In this document: one piece after another, positions 51,628 through 61,639 of the stretch
How the letters are laid out: the number at the start of each line of letters is the position of its first letter
How positions within the stretch are numbered: position 1 is the first letter of the stretch
NCBI RefSeq assembly: GCF_004015185.1
Contig: NZ_CP025746.1
Span: forward strand, 4,543,776-4,607,775
From: Clostridium manihotivorum
GTDB taxonomy: Bacteria; Bacillota; Clostridia; Clostridiales; Clostridiaceae
DNA length: 64,000 bases
Reading direction: 5' to 3'
The notes under the pieces: generated by a model
The model's input: only the letters and a program-made list of their open reading frames with translations
What the model was told of the DNA's origin: nothing
Database searches by the model: none
Made by a program: the position numbers and the translations under genes

Positions 51628-53538
51628 ATGGATTTTATAAGAGTAGGAGCTGCTTGCCCTAAGGTAAAAGTAGCAGATATAGACTATAATGTTGACAATA
51701 TAAAGAGCTGTATAGACGAAGCAGTAAAAAGTAATGTAAAGTCATTAATTTTTCCAGAACTTTCTGTAACAGCTTACACTTGTGGAGATTTATTTTCTCA
51801 AGCTAGATTGCTTAGAGATTCAATAAAAGGTGTAGAGAAAATTTGTGAATATTCTCTTGGAAAAGATATGCTGATAGCTATAGGTAATCCTCTTGTTAAT
51901 AATAATTGCCTATATAACTGTGCATTTATCATTTTTGAAGGAAAAGTACTGGGTATAGTTCCTAAGAGTTATATTCCAAACTACACAGAGTTCTACGAAA
52001 AAAGATGGTTTACTGAAGGAATTGGTGTAAAGAACAAAGTAATAGATCTTCCATTCCAGAAATCTGTTCCTTTTGGTACTGATCTTATCTTCAGCTATGA
52101 GGATGCCTGTTTTGGATTTGAAATTTGTGAGGATTTGTGGACTGTAGTGCCTCCAAGCTCTTATTTAGCTATTGCTGGAGCTAATATAATCGGAAACTTA
52201 TCTGCATCTAATGAGCTAGTATCAAAAAGTGATTATAGAAAATCTTTAGTAGCTGATCAAAGTGCTAGATGCATGAGCTCATATATTTATACCTCAGCAG
52301 GTGTTCATGAGTCAACTACAGATTTGCTATTTAGCGGTCATATGTTGATTGCTGAAAACGGATCTAAACTTTCTGAAAACGAACGTTTTCAAAGAGAAAA
52401 TCAAGTGATTTCTTCAATAGTAGATTTATATAAACTTAATTCTGAAAGATTAAAAAATGTTAGCTTTAGAGATACAGCTAGGTTAAATACCTTAGAATTT
52501 AGAAACATAGATTTCAGCTTTAGTGATGTAACCATTAAAGATTTTAATAGATTTGTTGACAAACATCCTTTTGTTCCTTCTTCAGAGATTCAAAGAAAGG
52601 ATAGATGCAAAGAAATTTTTAATATTCAAGCCTCTGCTCTAGCAAAAAGACTAGAACATACCACACTAAAAAAAGTTGTAATTGGTATATCTGGCGGACT
52701 TGATTCTACCCTTGCGCTACTTGTGGCTGTTAAAACCTTTGATCTTTTAAACTTACCTAGAAAAAACATAATAACAATCACTATGCCTGGCTTCGGTACA
52801 ACAGATAGGACCTATAACAATGCTCTGACCCTTTGTACCGAACTTGGCTGTGATCTTAGAGAAATAAACATAGTAAAGGCTGCACTTCAACACTTTGAAG
52901 ATATTGGTCATGATAAAAATATACATGACGTTACTTATGAAAATGTTCAAGCAAGAGAGAGAACGCAGATACTTATGGATCTTGCCAATAAAGAAGGTGG
53001 AATCCTTGTAGGAACTGGCGATCTTTCAGAACTAGCATTGGGCTGGTGCACTTATAATGGAGATCATATGTCAATGTATTCCGTTAACTCGTCTATACCT
53101 AAAACCTTGGTTAGATATTTAGTTGATTATGTTGCAAAATACGAAGTAAGTAAAAACGCTTCTGATACCTTGTACGATATATTGGATACCCCAGTAAGTC
53201 CAGAGCTTCTTCCAAAGGATGAAAATGGGGAGATATCTCAAAAGACTGAAGATATCGTAGGACCATATGAACTTCATGATTTCTTCCTTTATCATTTTAT
53301 TAGGCATGGTTCTTCACCGGAAAGAATACTATTCCTAGCAAAGGCTGCTTTTAAAGATTTATATGATGAGGAAACTATTAGAAAATGGCTAGATAAGTTC
53401 CTTTATAGATTCTTCTCTCAACAATTCAAGAGATCTGCTTTGCCTGATGGGCCTAAGGTTGGTACCATAAGCTTATCTCCAAGAGGTGATTGGAGAATGC
53501 CATCTGACGCTTCAGTTAATAGCTGGCTTAGATACTAA
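51628..53538 (+). CDS. nadE: glutamine-dependent NAD+ synthetase
   Basis: 636 aa. Amidates nicotinic acid adenine dinucleotide to NAD. The N-terminal nitrilase-type glutaminase has the triad E44 (PELSVTAY), K113 (VPKSYIP) and C167 (EICEDLW). The C-terminal synthetase has the P-loop SGGLDS at 355-360 and the late blocks GTGDLSELALGWCTYNGDHM and HGSSPERI. ATG start with GATGGAG upstream. It is transcribed alone and followed by a strong terminator. Confidence 0.97.
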   Translation: MDFIRVGAACPKVKVADIDYNVDNIKSCIDEAVKSNVKSLIFPELSVTAYTCGDLFSQARLLRDSIKGVEKICEYSLGKDMLIAIGNPLVNNNCLYNCAFIIFEGKVLGIVPKSYIPNYTEFYEKRWFTEGIGVKNKVIDLPFQKSVPFGTDLIFSYEDACFGFEICEDLWTVVPPSSYLAIAGANIIGNLSASNELVSKSDYRKSLVADQSARCMSSYIYTSAGVHESTTDLLFSGHMLIAENGSKLSENERFQRENQVISSIVDLYKLNSERLKNVSFRDTARLNTLEFRNIDFSFSDVTIKDFNRFVDKHPFVPSSEIQRKDRCKEIFNIQASALAKRLEHTTLKKVVIGISGGLDSTLALLVAVKTFDLLNLPRKNIITITMPGFGTTDRTYNNALTLCTELGCDLREINIVKAALQHFEDIGHDKNIHDVTYENVQARERTQILMDLANKEGGILVGTGDLSELALGWCTYNGDHMSMYSVNSSIPKTLVRYLVDYVAKYEVSKNASDTLYDILDTPVSPELLPKDENGEISQKTEDIVGPYELHDFFLYHFIRHGSSPERILFLAKAAFKDLYDEETIRKWLDKFLYRFFSQQFKRSALPDGPKVGTISLSPRGDWRMPSDASVNSWLRY

Positions 53539-53570
53539 ATAGAATTTCTAGAGATGTTCTGCTTTATAAT

Positions 53571-53611
53571 AAAAAAGCACCAAGACTTTGTAATAATATC
53601 TTGGTGTTTTT
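53571..53611 (+). terminator. nadE terminator
   Basis: CACCAAGA/TCTTGGTG stem flanked by A6 and T5, about 40 nt past the stop codon. Confidence 0.9.
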
Positions 53612-53636
53612 CTATTAATTTGGAAAGGCCGATGAG

Positions 53637-53672
53637 CAAAAAAATTGCTAAAGTAGATCACTTTAGCGATTT
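53637..53672 (-). terminator. terminator of the DUF327 gene
   Basis: ATTGCTAAAGT/ACTTTAGCGAT stem with a 5-nt loop and T7 on the minus strand. The stem resembles those opening family T repeats. Confidence 0.85.
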
Positions 53673-53689
53673 TTTGATTCTTTAGCAAA

Positions 53690-54115
53690 TTATTTGTATA
53701 TATCCACCATTAAACCCTGTATTTCATCAACAGTAGATGCAATAGATATATTATCTTTTTCTTCTGATAAAAGTGAATCTGTAAGTTCTTGTAGCTTTGA
53801 ATCAATGGTATCTACAGTTATAAAATATTGAGTCTGCCAAAAACTAATATCCTTCTTCACACTATACATATACTCTAAAACCGATTTTAGATATTCTTTT
53901 ATTTGGTTTTTATAAGCTCTAACATCAGCATAGCTCTTTGTTATTACAAGCCTATTACCTTTTTTCTTTATATCGTCCATTAAGTTTTGTAATTGCTCTT
54001 CAGATTTTTTTCTTCTCTCTTGATTGAAGCTATGAGAAAAATCTTGCTTACTATCGATTTTTTTTCTTTCTTCACTTTGCACAGTGCTCTTTCTTCCTAC
54101 CCTTGAAATTTCCAC
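53690..54115 (-). CDS. YaaR/DUF327-family protein
   Basis: 141 aa, largely helical and charged. Blocks LMDDIKKKGNRLVITKSYAD and YKNQIKEYLKSVLEYMYSVK match the DUF327 (YaaR) family of Firmicutes, whose function is not settled. GTG start with CAGGTGAGG upstream. No membrane segment. It converges on nadE with terminators between. Confidence 0.82.
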   Translation of the reverse strand: MEISRVGRKSTVQSEERKKIDSKQDFSHSFNQERRKKSEEQLQNLMDDIKKKGNRLVITKSYADVRAYKNQIKEYLKSVLEYMYSVKKDISFWQTQYFITVDTIDSKLQELTDSLLSEEKDNISIASTVDEIQGLMVDIYK

Positions 54116-54518
54116 AAATCCTCACCTGCTTTTTTATTAGTATTAAATAACCGTTAATTAATAATAATAGAACTAGTATGTTCATAGAATCATCTATTTT
54201 AAAATTCACATATATCTGCATAAATATTATGTTAATTACTAATATTAGTGTGTATTATTATATCAAATTATAATTTATTAAACAACTAAAGAGTTACTAT
54301 ATGGAAAGTTAATTTATACTTGCTCCAATATCCCGACTTCTTGGGATTATCAGGCGGTTATAGATTAATAGATGAATTGAAGACTCTATAAGTTTCAGAC
54401 GTATTATGTCGAAGCTTTTTTAAATCCCATATATTTCATAATATTCAATATGTGATATACTTATAATAGATGTCCTAATTAACGTTATTTAATACTGTAT
54501 AATGAGGTGATTATTTCT
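54116..54518. other. intergenic leader before the P-type ATPase gene
   Basis: Very AT-rich. The only structure noted is the block at 54290-54395 that resembles 45313-45403. No riboswitch class was recognised. Confidence 0.5.
54290..54395 (+). repeat. element resembling 45313-45403
   Basis: Shared order: TAAAGAGTT-CTATAT-GAAA, TTATTTATA-TTGCTC, a TTCTT-GG segment, and a closing ACTCTATAA that pairs with the opening AGAGT. Identity is moderate and a short insertion is present near the 3' end. Confidence 0.4.
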
Positions 54519-57134
54519 ATGTGGTATTCTAAAAATACTAGCGAAGTATTAAAGGATTTAAATGTAGATGAAAAAATTGGTTTATCTACAGAAGAAGCAA
54601 AAAATAGATTATCCAAATATGGTGAGAATAAGTTAGCAAGTAAGAAGAAAAAAAGTATATTTCAACTTTTTTTATCTCAATTGGCTGACTTCATGATTTA
54701 TATCTTGTTTGCTGCCGCCTTTATTTCAGGCTTAATGGGAGAAATCAGCGATGCTATAATAATTGTAATTGTAATACTGGTAAACGCAATTGTTGGAGTA
54801 GTTCAAGAATCTAAAGCAGAGAAAGCCTTAGAAGCTCTAAAACAGCTATCTACTCCAAAAGCTGTAGTAAAAAGAGATGGTGCCTTAGTAGAAATTCCAT
54901 CGGAGGAAGTAGTACCTGGAGATATAATAATAATAGATGCTGGAAGATATATTCCAGCAGATCTTAGATTAATTGAGAGCGCTAATTTAAAGATGGAAGA
55001 ATCAGCATTCACTGGAGAGTCAGTACCAGCAGATAAAGATGCCAATGTCATTATTGATGGTAAAGTTGCAGTAGGTGACCAGCATAATATGGCTTTCATG
55101 TCTACCCTTGCAACCTACGGTAGAGGTATTGGAGTAGTTGTTGGTACTGGAATGGATACAGAAATAGGAAAAATTGCTAGGATGCTTGAACAGGAGGAAG
55201 AAGACTCTACTCCTCTTCAAAAGAAACTTGAGCAGTTAGGAAAATACCTAGGTATCGGCTCCATAGGTATTTGTCTGATTATATTTTTAGTTTCTTTATT
55301 TCAAAAAAGAGATGTATTTGAGATGCTACTTACATCTATTAGTCTTGCTGTAGCAGCTATACCAGAGGGTTTACCTGCCATTGTGGCTATTGTTTTAGCC
55401 ATGGGGGTTCAGAGAATGATAAAAGAAAATGCCATAATAAGAAAACTACCTGCTGTTGAAACCCTGGGATCTGTAAATATTATATGTTCTGATAAAACTG
55501 GTACACTTACACAAAACAAGATGACAGTAACAAAATTCTACGCCGATGATAAACTTCTGAAGATAGATGCATTGGACTATAAAAATAAAACTGGCAGATT
55601 ACTTATAGATTGTATGATGTTATGTAATGATGCTACATACTCAGAGAACTCAAAAACAGGAGATCCCACAGAAATAGCCTTGTTAGAAGCTGGTTTTAGA
55701 TATGATATAACAAAAGAATCTATAAATAATAGACACAAAAGAGTTGATGAAATTCCTTTCGATTCTGACAGAAAGCTAATGTCTACGGTCAATGCTTACA
55801 ATGATAAATACAGGGTCTTTACCAAAGGAGCTATAGATAGCATCCTAAAGATTTGTAATAAACTACTTCTTAGAGGTGAACTTCTTGAATTAACAGAAAA
55901 TATGAAAAAAGATATATTAAAGGCCGTAGATATGATGTCTGATGATGCACTAAGAGTTTTAGCTGCTGCATACAAAGAAGTTCCTTCAGCCCATATTAAT
56001 ATCGATGAAATAGAAAAGGACCTAATCTTTATAGGCATGATGGGAATGATTGATCCTCCTAGACTGGAGGTAAAAGACTCCATAGCCTTATGTAAACATG
56101 CTGGAATAACTCCAGTTATGATAACCGGAGATTATAAAAATACAGCCTTTGCCATAGCTAAGGAACTTGGTATAGCAGAAAATCTAGATCAATCTATATC
56201 CGGTGAGGATATAGATAAACTCAATGATGAAGAATTTAGTAATAAAGTAAAAAGCCTAAGAGTTTTCGCAAGAGTTTCACCAGAACATAAGGTTAAGATT
56301 GTTAAAGCTTTTAAAGCTCATGGTAATATAGTTTCAATGACCGGTGATGGTGTTAATGATGCTCCTTCACTAAAGGCAGCTGATATCGGTGTCGCTATGG
56401 GCATAACAGGAACTGATGTTGCAAAAGGTGCTGCAGATATGGTTTTAACTGATGATAACTTTACAACTATTGTTTCTGCTGTAGGAGAAGGTAGAAATAT
56501 TTTTAGCAATATAAAAAAATCTATAGTATTTCTACTATCTTGTAATTTAGGTGAAATAATTACTTTATTTGTGGCAATCTTATTGAATTGGGATTCTCCT
56601 CTGCTTCCAATCCACCTGCTTTGGGTAAATCTAATAACCGATAGCTTACCTGCTTTAGCACTTGGTGTGGATCCTGGAGATAAGGGTGTAATGGATCTTC
56701 CTCCAAGAAATCCTAAAGAAAGCATTTTTGGTGGAACAACTAAGCTAATGCTTCCTTTAAATGGAGTACTTATAGGTGCGTTAACACTAGTTGCTTTTAG
56801 AGTGGGAGAAAATTTATATCCTAACTCTGTTCCTCATGCTAGAACTATGGCTTTTGTTGTGCTTAGTATATCTCAATTATTCTACGCACTTTCCATAAGA
56901 AATGATAGGAAATCTATATTCCAAATCGGAATATTCTCTAATCATTTCTTGATCATAGCTATAATAGTAGGAATCATACTTCAAGCCTCAGTTATAACTA
57001 TCAGTCCAATAGCTCAACTATTTAAAGTTTACTCACTTACCATAAAAGATTGGGGATTTGTCATTATACTATCCCTTATACCTTTGGTAATAAACGAATT
57101 GACTAAGTTAATTTTGAGGAATAAAGAAAAATAG
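54519..57134 (+). CDS. calcium-translocating P-type ATPase (P2A/PMCA-like)
   Basis: 871 aa from the ATG at 54519, with GAGGTGAT upstream. About ten membrane helices. The actuator motif TGES is at 165-168 and the phosphorylated D325 is in DKTGTLT. Nucleotide-domain and hinge blocks include GDPTEIALL, MITGD and TGDGVNDAPSLKAADIGVAMG. Helix M4 has AAIPEGLPAIVAIVLAMG and helix M6 has NLITDSLPALALG, whose N and D ligands fit calcium pumps. It exports cations from the cytosol using ATP; calcium is the likely ion. Confidence 0.94.
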   Translation: MWYSKNTSEVLKDLNVDEKIGLSTEEAKNRLSKYGENKLASKKKKSIFQLFLSQLADFMIYILFAAAFISGLMGEISDAIIIVIVILVNAIVGVVQESKAEKALEALKQLSTPKAVVKRDGALVEIPSEEVVPGDIIIIDAGRYIPADLRLIESANLKMEESAFTGESVPADKDANVIIDGKVAVGDQHNMAFMSTLATYGRGIGVVVGTGMDTEIGKIARMLEQEEEDSTPLQKKLEQLGKYLGIGSIGICLIIFLVSLFQKRDVFEMLLTSISLAVAAIPEGLPAIVAIVLAMGVQRMIKENAIIRKLPAVETLGSVNIICSDKTGTLTQNKMTVTKFYADDKLLKIDALDYKNKTGRLLIDCMMLCNDATYSENSKTGDPTEIALLEAGFRYDITKESINNRHKRVDEIPFDSDRKLMSTVNAYNDKYRVFTKGAIDSILKICNKLLLRGELLELTENMKKDILKAVDMMSDDALRVLAAAYKEVPSAHINIDEIEKDLIFIGMMGMIDPPRLEVKDSIALCKHAGITPVMITGDYKNTAFAIAKELGIAENLDQSISGEDIDKLNDEEFSNKVKSLRVFARVSPEHKVKIVKAFKAHGNIVSMTGDGVNDAPSLKAADIGVAMGITGTDVAKGAADMVLTDDNFTTIVSAVGEGRNIFSNIKKSIVFLLSCNLGEIITLFVAILLNWDSPLLPIHLLWVNLITDSLPALALGVDPGDKGVMDLPPRNPKESIFGGTTKLMLPLNGVLIGALTLVAFRVGENLYPNSVPHARTMAFVVLSISQLFYALSIRNDRKSIFQIGIFSNHFLIIAIIVGIILQASVITISPIAQLFKVYSLTIKDWGFVIILSLIPLVINELTKLILRNKEK

Positions 57135-57179
57135 TTCTATGTGTCTTATGCTAAGAAATTTATAAATTACTATGAATAT

Positions 57180-57226
57180 AAGCCATGCATAAAAGAGAGA
57201 ATAACTTACTTTTATATGCATGGCTT
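57180..57226. terminator. hairpin after the P-type ATPase gene
   Basis: Perfect 11-bp inverted repeat AAGCCATGCAT/ATGCATGGCTT. The following bases are only weakly T-rich, so terminator function is less certain. Confidence 0.5.
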
Positions 57227-57343
57227 ATAACTTTAAATTTGCTTATATTATTTATTTTTTATAAACTCATAAAAATATGTGATGAAAGACAACCTAATTT
57301 TAATACAGTAATTTGTGAGCGGCAACTTTTAAAACTTGATATT

Positions 57344-58195
57344 TTAATTTTTCCTAGAATATACTTCTAAGTGTACCACTCCATTTTCATCTTTCTCACT
57401 AAGTACCATAATATCACCATATTGATCTGTCCTAAACACATTACATTTAAGATCCGTAAAGTTCTTCACTACCTTGCTATTAGGGCTTTCTACTCCGTTA
57501 GAAGTTATTATAGCTATACCTGGTCTGACTTTTCTTACAAAATCTTTATAAGATCCAGTACCTATGCCGTGGTGTGCTACTTTTATAACATCTACATCAG
57601 CAATATCTTTATTCTTCATGATTTGTTTTTCCAAATCTCTTTCGGCATCAGCCATGAATAAATACCTTAAATCACCAATTTGTCCTAAAAGTACTAAGGA
57701 GTTATTATTTTCTAAAAGTTTACTTGGCTTTGTAGGCGCTATAGCTTTAAGGTGTATATCATTGTGTTCCATATACCATCCAGCTTTTACATACTCATAT
57801 TTTACCTTGGAGGCTTCTACAACTTTCATCACTTTAGCTTTCTCCTCTTGTTTCACACAAAATTCTGGAAGCATTAAGCGAGATACTTTTACTGATTTTA
57901 AAACATCTTCTAATCCGCCGTAATGATCATCATGATAATGTGTAAGTATGACATAGTCTAATTTATCAATAGACTCACTTTTAAGCTGCGCTATAAGCTT
58001 AGAACTCTGCTCTTTAGCACCTGTATCGATTAGAATATTAAAGTCCTTACTTAGTATCAGTATAGCATCACTTTGTCCAGTATTTAAAACTTGAACTCTT
58101 GTAAGCTTATTAAAATCTGAAGCAAAGACTTTGAAGTTGGTAGCAAATAAAAATAAAATCATAATTGCAATTGTTTTTTGTAGAATTTTTCTCAT
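57344..58195 (-). CDS. secreted metallo-beta-lactamase-fold hydrolase, ComEC-like
   Basis: 283 aa. Signal peptide at 1 to about 25 (IAIMILFLFATNFKVFASDF). MBL fold: LNTGQSDAILI, LIDTGA, the metal motif THYHDDHYGG, LFMADAERD and KVAHHG. It matches the stand-alone version of the C-terminal ComEC/Rec2 domain, found as an exported nuclease-like or phosphodiesterase protein. Single gene, ATG start after AAGGAGG. Direct role in DNA uptake is unproven. Confidence 0.88.
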   Translation of the reverse strand: MRKILQKTIAIMILFLFATNFKVFASDFNKLTRVQVLNTGQSDAILILSKDFNILIDTGAKEQSSKLIAQLKSESIDKLDYVILTHYHDDHYGGLEDVLKSVKVSRLMLPEFCVKQEEKAKVMKVVEASKVKYEYVKAGWYMEHNDIHLKAIAPTKPSKLLENNNSLVLLGQIGDLRYLFMADAERDLEKQIMKNKDIADVDVIKVAHHGIGTGSYKDFVRKVRPGIAIITSNGVESPNSKVVKNFTDLKCNVFRTDQYGDIMVLSEKDENGVVHLEVYSRKN

Positions 58196-58272
58196 ATATA
58201 TGAACCTCCTTTTTTACTTTAGTAATAGTATGGTTCATATTATATTTATAGATACGCTACTTACAAATTATT

Positions 58273-59106
58273 TTATTTTTTTATTAACTTTGTACCATTC
58301 TCATCTTGAGTAATAAGATTCTGTCTCATCAAACCGCCAAGTGCCATCTTGAAATAATTTTTGCTTGAATTGAAGATTTCTTTAATAGTTTCTGGTGAAG
58401 TCTTATCATTGTAGGACATAGAACCACCATTATCCTTAAGGTATTGCAATATTTTTTCTTGAAGCTCGCTTCTCTCTTCTAGCTTTTGTCTTCTTGGCGT
58501 TACCCCTACTTTTCCATCTTCATATATCTTCTTAACTCTTACCTTTACTTCATCACCAGGTCTCAAATCTGAGAAATACTCATTATTAAGTATCACACCT
58601 CTACAAAGGCCATTTACAGCTATCATTAGAGATCCATTGGTTTGATAACCATAGATAGTACCAGTAGTTTCTTCTCCTAGAGTGACATCCTCCCATATAT
58701 CCAAGGCTCTGTCTATATCTGTAGTAGCTGCTAATCTATGAGTTTTATCTTCATAGATGTAAAACAAATACTTTCTTCCTAGTTCAAGCTTATATTTCTG
58801 TTCTTTTATTGGAACAAAAATATCTCTTTCTAATCCAAAATCAACAAATGCCCCTAATTCAGTTATGGACTTCACCTCAAGATAAGCTACTGTATGTATT
58901 GTAGCAAGTGGGGTTTTTAGTGTAGCAATCAATCTGTCTTTAGAATCTCTATATATAAATGCATGTATCTTCTCGCCTAGTTCAAGTTTTCTTTCTAAAG
59001 TATTACCGTATGGTAACAATATTCCGTCATCAGTTCCATCTAAATAATAACCAATGGAACTTTCTCTTATTACCTCTAAATCGTTGAAATCACCTAGTTT
59101 AATCAT
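58273..59106 (-). CDS. cvfB: S1-like RNA-binding protein, CvfB family
   Basis: 277 aa. Three S1-like barrels followed by a winged-helix tail, as in CvfB/YitL: SSIGYYLDGTDDGILLPYG, ITELGAFVDFGLERDIFVP, TGTIYGYQTNGSLMIAVNG and a C-terminal FKMALGGLMRQNLI. It affects virulence-gene expression and RNA stability in relatives. The ATG overlaps the stop codon of the upstream gene in ATGA, with CGGAGGA before it. Confidence 0.92.
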   Translation of the reverse strand: MIKLGDFNDLEVIRESSIGYYLDGTDDGILLPYGNTLERKLELGEKIHAFIYRDSKDRLIATLKTPLATIHTVAYLEVKSITELGAFVDFGLERDIFVPIKEQKYKLELGRKYLFYIYEDKTHRLAATTDIDRALDIWEDVTLGEETTGTIYGYQTNGSLMIAVNGLCRGVILNNEYFSDLRPGDEVKVRVKKIYEDGKVGVTPRRQKLEERSELQEKILQYLKDNGGSMSYNDKTSPETIKEIFNSSKNYFKMALGGLMRQNLITQDENGTKLIKK

Positions 59107-59621
59107 ATGTCCTCCGTACTCTTTTTATATTTTACTGATAAATCCATGTATCTTGTAGAAGATGCTTTTATATTAGCTATCTCTTCTTCAGTAAGCTCTC
59201 TTACAACTTTGGCAGGGGATCCAAAGCATAACACTCCAGATGGAATCTTTTTATTTTCCGTAACTATGCTTCCAGCTCCTATTATAGTATTTTCACCAAT
59301 AATTGCCCCATTTAGTATTATAGATCCCATACCTATTAAAACATTATTACCGATACTACAGCCATGAATTATTGAATTATGACCTATAGTAACATTTTCT
59401 CCTATTTTAACAGGATTGTTTGTATCTACATGCACAGTGCTATTATCTTGAATATTTGTGCATTTCCCTATGGAAATACTGTTTATATCACCTCTTATAA
59501 CGGTGCCAAACCAAATATTAACTTTCTCTTCTATGTTGACTTTTCCTATTATGTCTACATTCTCTGCTATATAAGCACCTTCAGCTATCTTAGGATAAAT
59601 ATTTTCAAAGGAATGAATCAT
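59103..59621 (-). CDS. gamma-carbonic anhydrase-like hexapeptide-repeat protein
   Basis: 172 aa from the ATG at 59621 (GGGAGGAG upstream). Left-handed beta-helix made of hexapeptide repeats. The metal-ligand histidines lie in STVHVD and GHNSIIHGC, and the usual RGD-like turn reads IRGDINSI. Related to YrdA/PaaY-type trimers; catalytic activity varies in the family. Translationally coupled to cvfB (4-nt overlap). Confidence 0.92.
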   Translation of the reverse strand: MIHSFENIYPKIAEGAYIAENVDIIGKVNIEEKVNIWFGTVIRGDINSISIGKCTNIQDNSTVHVDTNNPVKIGENVTIGHNSIIHGCSIGNNVLIGMGSIILNGAIIGENTIIGAGSIVTENKKIPSGVLCFGSPAKVVRELTEEEIANIKASSTRYMDLSVKYKKSTEDI

Positions 59622-59961
59622 TATATCTCCTCCCATGTATGACTATTATTTTACCATAGTAAAGGTTTATTATCCATATTTTAAAGAGTTTAATTTTACA
59701 TGTTTTCTCTTTTTATTCTTTCCACTATACGTACATTTAAGCAGTCTACATTTACTTACCTACAGCTTTATCCAAAATATAATTTCCTATAGAATAAATA
59801 AATATACTTATCTATAATATTTTCATGTAAAGTAAAGCCAAAACGCGCCATTTCCCTCCAGAATCATTTATTTAATAAAAATATAATTAATGTATAAATT
59901 ATAGTTAATAAAAATAGCTAAGAATAATATTATATATTATAGCAATAATAGGAGTCATACT
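59622..59961. other. divergent intergenic region with repeat sub-block
   Basis: Contains a copy of the family T sub-block (59705-59800). No gene was seen. Confidence 0.55.
59705..59800 (+). repeat. repeat sub-block (family T associated)
   Basis: TTTTTATTCTTTCCACTATA, ACATTTAAGC, then CAGCTTTATCCAAAATATAA and TTTCCTATAGAATAAA. Closely matches 26812-26902 and the 3' part of the copy at 40461. Confidence 0.7.
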
Positions 59962-60987
59962 TTGAGTAAACATAAAAGACATAGATCAGAGAATGTACAA
60001 TTATTTGATCCTTCAAATATAAGATTTATATATGGTATTCCTCATTGTCATACAAATATTTCTACAGGGGAGGGCTCAGTGATTGAAGCCTTAGAATATG
60101 GCAAAAGAAATAAATTAGACTTTATGATATTAACAGATCATAATAGGTATTTCTCAAGCAGCTCTCATAGCGAAAAATTTCCAAAGTGGGATGAGCTAAA
60201 AAAGAACTTAGACAGATTTAACAAAAAGAATGATGACTTCGTAGCAATACCAGGCTTTGAAGCAAGATCTAACCCTTGGGGGCATTTAAACATTGTTAAT
60301 CCAGCCTCATGTTTTACTGGAATCATTAGAAATTTCAATAATCTGATGCTTTGGATGCTTTCTAATAAAAATAGCTATATTTCAATTAATCATCCTGGAA
60401 GTATAGTAGAACAAATACCTTTTAGTCCATTCTTAAATAAATTTATTAATACCATCGAGGTAGGCAATGGCTCACCTCCAAACAAATATAAAAGATACTC
60501 TAAAAGATACTTTTCCATGCTTGACAAGGGATGGATCCTAGGTGCAGTAAATGCTCAAGATAATCATCACCTAAACTTTGGTGATAATGAAAATCTAACA
60601 GTAGTTCTTGTAAATAAACTAGATAAATCATCTATAATAAATGGACTTAGATGCCGAAGATGCTACTCAACAGAGTCTAGAAACCTAAAATTTTATTTCA
60701 GCATCAACAATTCCTTTATGGGAGATGAGCTTCTTATTGAAAAAAATGAATCATTAGATTTTTATATATTTGCAGAAGATAAGCTCCACCCTATAGAAGA
60801 AGTTCAGATAATATCTTACGGTGGCAGAGTTGTAAAGCATCTAAGAAACATTTCTCTATATAGCATTAAATATTCCTTAACCCTACCTTCCTCAGAAAAG
60901 GAGAAATGGTACGTAATAAAAATTATTCAAAAAAACAATAAGGAAGCTATCAGCTCTCCAATCTTTATAAAAATAAAAAACTCCTAA
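59962..60987 (+). CDS. PHP-domain metal-dependent phosphoesterase
   Basis: 341 aa. PHP motifs: PHCHTNISTGEGS, LDFMILTDHN, PGFEARSNPWGHLNI, ISINHPGS and AVNAQDNHH, giving the usual histidine and aspartate metal ligands. The last 90 residues or so form a beta-rich domain. Cytosolic, no signal. TTG start at 59962 with AGGAG upstream. Members include histidinol-phosphatase-like and nucleic-acid phosphoesterases; substrate unknown. Its stop codon lies in the loop of its terminator. Confidence 0.87.
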   Translation: MSKHKRHRSENVQLFDPSNIRFIYGIPHCHTNISTGEGSVIEALEYGKRNKLDFMILTDHNRYFSSSSHSEKFPKWDELKKNLDRFNKKNDDFVAIPGFEARSNPWGHLNIVNPASCFTGIIRNFNNLMLWMLSNKNSYISINHPGSIVEQIPFSPFLNKFINTIEVGNGSPPNKYKRYSKRYFSMLDKGWILGAVNAQDNHHLNFGDNENLTVVLVNKLDKSSIINGLRCRRCYSTESRNLKFYFSINNSFMGDELLIEKNESLDFYIFAEDKLHPIEEVQIISYGGRVVKHLRNISLYSIKYSLTLPSSEKEKWYVIKIIQKNNKEAISSPIFIKIKNS

Positions 60988-60998
60988 AGGAGTTTTTT
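60975..60998 (+). terminator. terminator of the PHP gene
   Basis: AAAAAACTCC/GGAGTTTTTT with a 4-nt loop containing the stop codon. Confidence 0.9.
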
Positions 60999-61014
60999 AT
61001 TTTGGCTATGTTAA

Positions 61015-61350
61015 CTATTTATTATTATCTTTGTTCATATGTTTAACTCTGTTTGGCTTAGCCTTAGGTCTTATATTTACCTTTTTCTCATCTTTTTTCT
61101 TAATTCTTCCTTGCTGTAAATCAATAAACCACAATAACAAAATCACAAATATACCTGAAAAAACTGGTGTCACTATATTTCCCTGTATCCTTAGCACTAT
61201 AGGTAACACAAAAGCTATGATTGCTAATGCTAATACTATCCACTTATTTACCTTAAGCTTACTTAAAACAAATATCTTAAGCAAGTTGAATACAGCTAAG
61301 ACTATTATTGCAAATAATATCAGGAAAAGAACTCTCACAAAAGTCGTCAT
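61015..61350 (-). CDS. small hypothetical membrane protein
   Basis: 111 aa from the ATG at 61350, where GGAGGAG lies 7-9 nt upstream; the open frame extends a further 34 codons without a ribosome binding site. Three hydrophobic helices (about 3-30, 38-56 and 63-78) and a very basic C-terminal tail (KKKDEKKVNIRPKAKPNR). No family recognised. Confidence 0.75.
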   Translation of the reverse strand: MTTFVRVLFLILFAIIVLAVFNLLKIFVLSKLKVNKWIVLALAIIAFVLPIVLRIQGNIVTPVFSGIFVILLLWFIDLQQGRIKKKDEKKVNIRPKAKPNRVKHMNKDNNK

Positions 61351-61639
61351 TATTATGCTCCTCCAATACGAAAAAAAATGTAATTCTTTAATTAATATAT
61401 TAGACGAAAATCTAAACATTTTCAATATATTAAAATCTCCTAGAACTTTCATATGCTTCTCTTTTTATAATAAAACATAGCTCTTGTCCCATAATTTAGC
61501 TCAAATTTGATGATTATAAAAAAATACTCCTACTTTTTTTAATTTTTTAGTAGAAATGAAATGGTTTTTTTGATAAAATATAAATTGAACAATGAGATAT
61601 TTACAGTATTAGGATATAAAACATAGAAGAGGTGAATTT

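Noticed and set aside
57185..57370. 61-codon frame after the P-type ATPase gene
   Set aside because: It begins inside an 11-bp inverted repeat, has no ribosome binding site and overlaps the 3' end of the MBL-fold gene.
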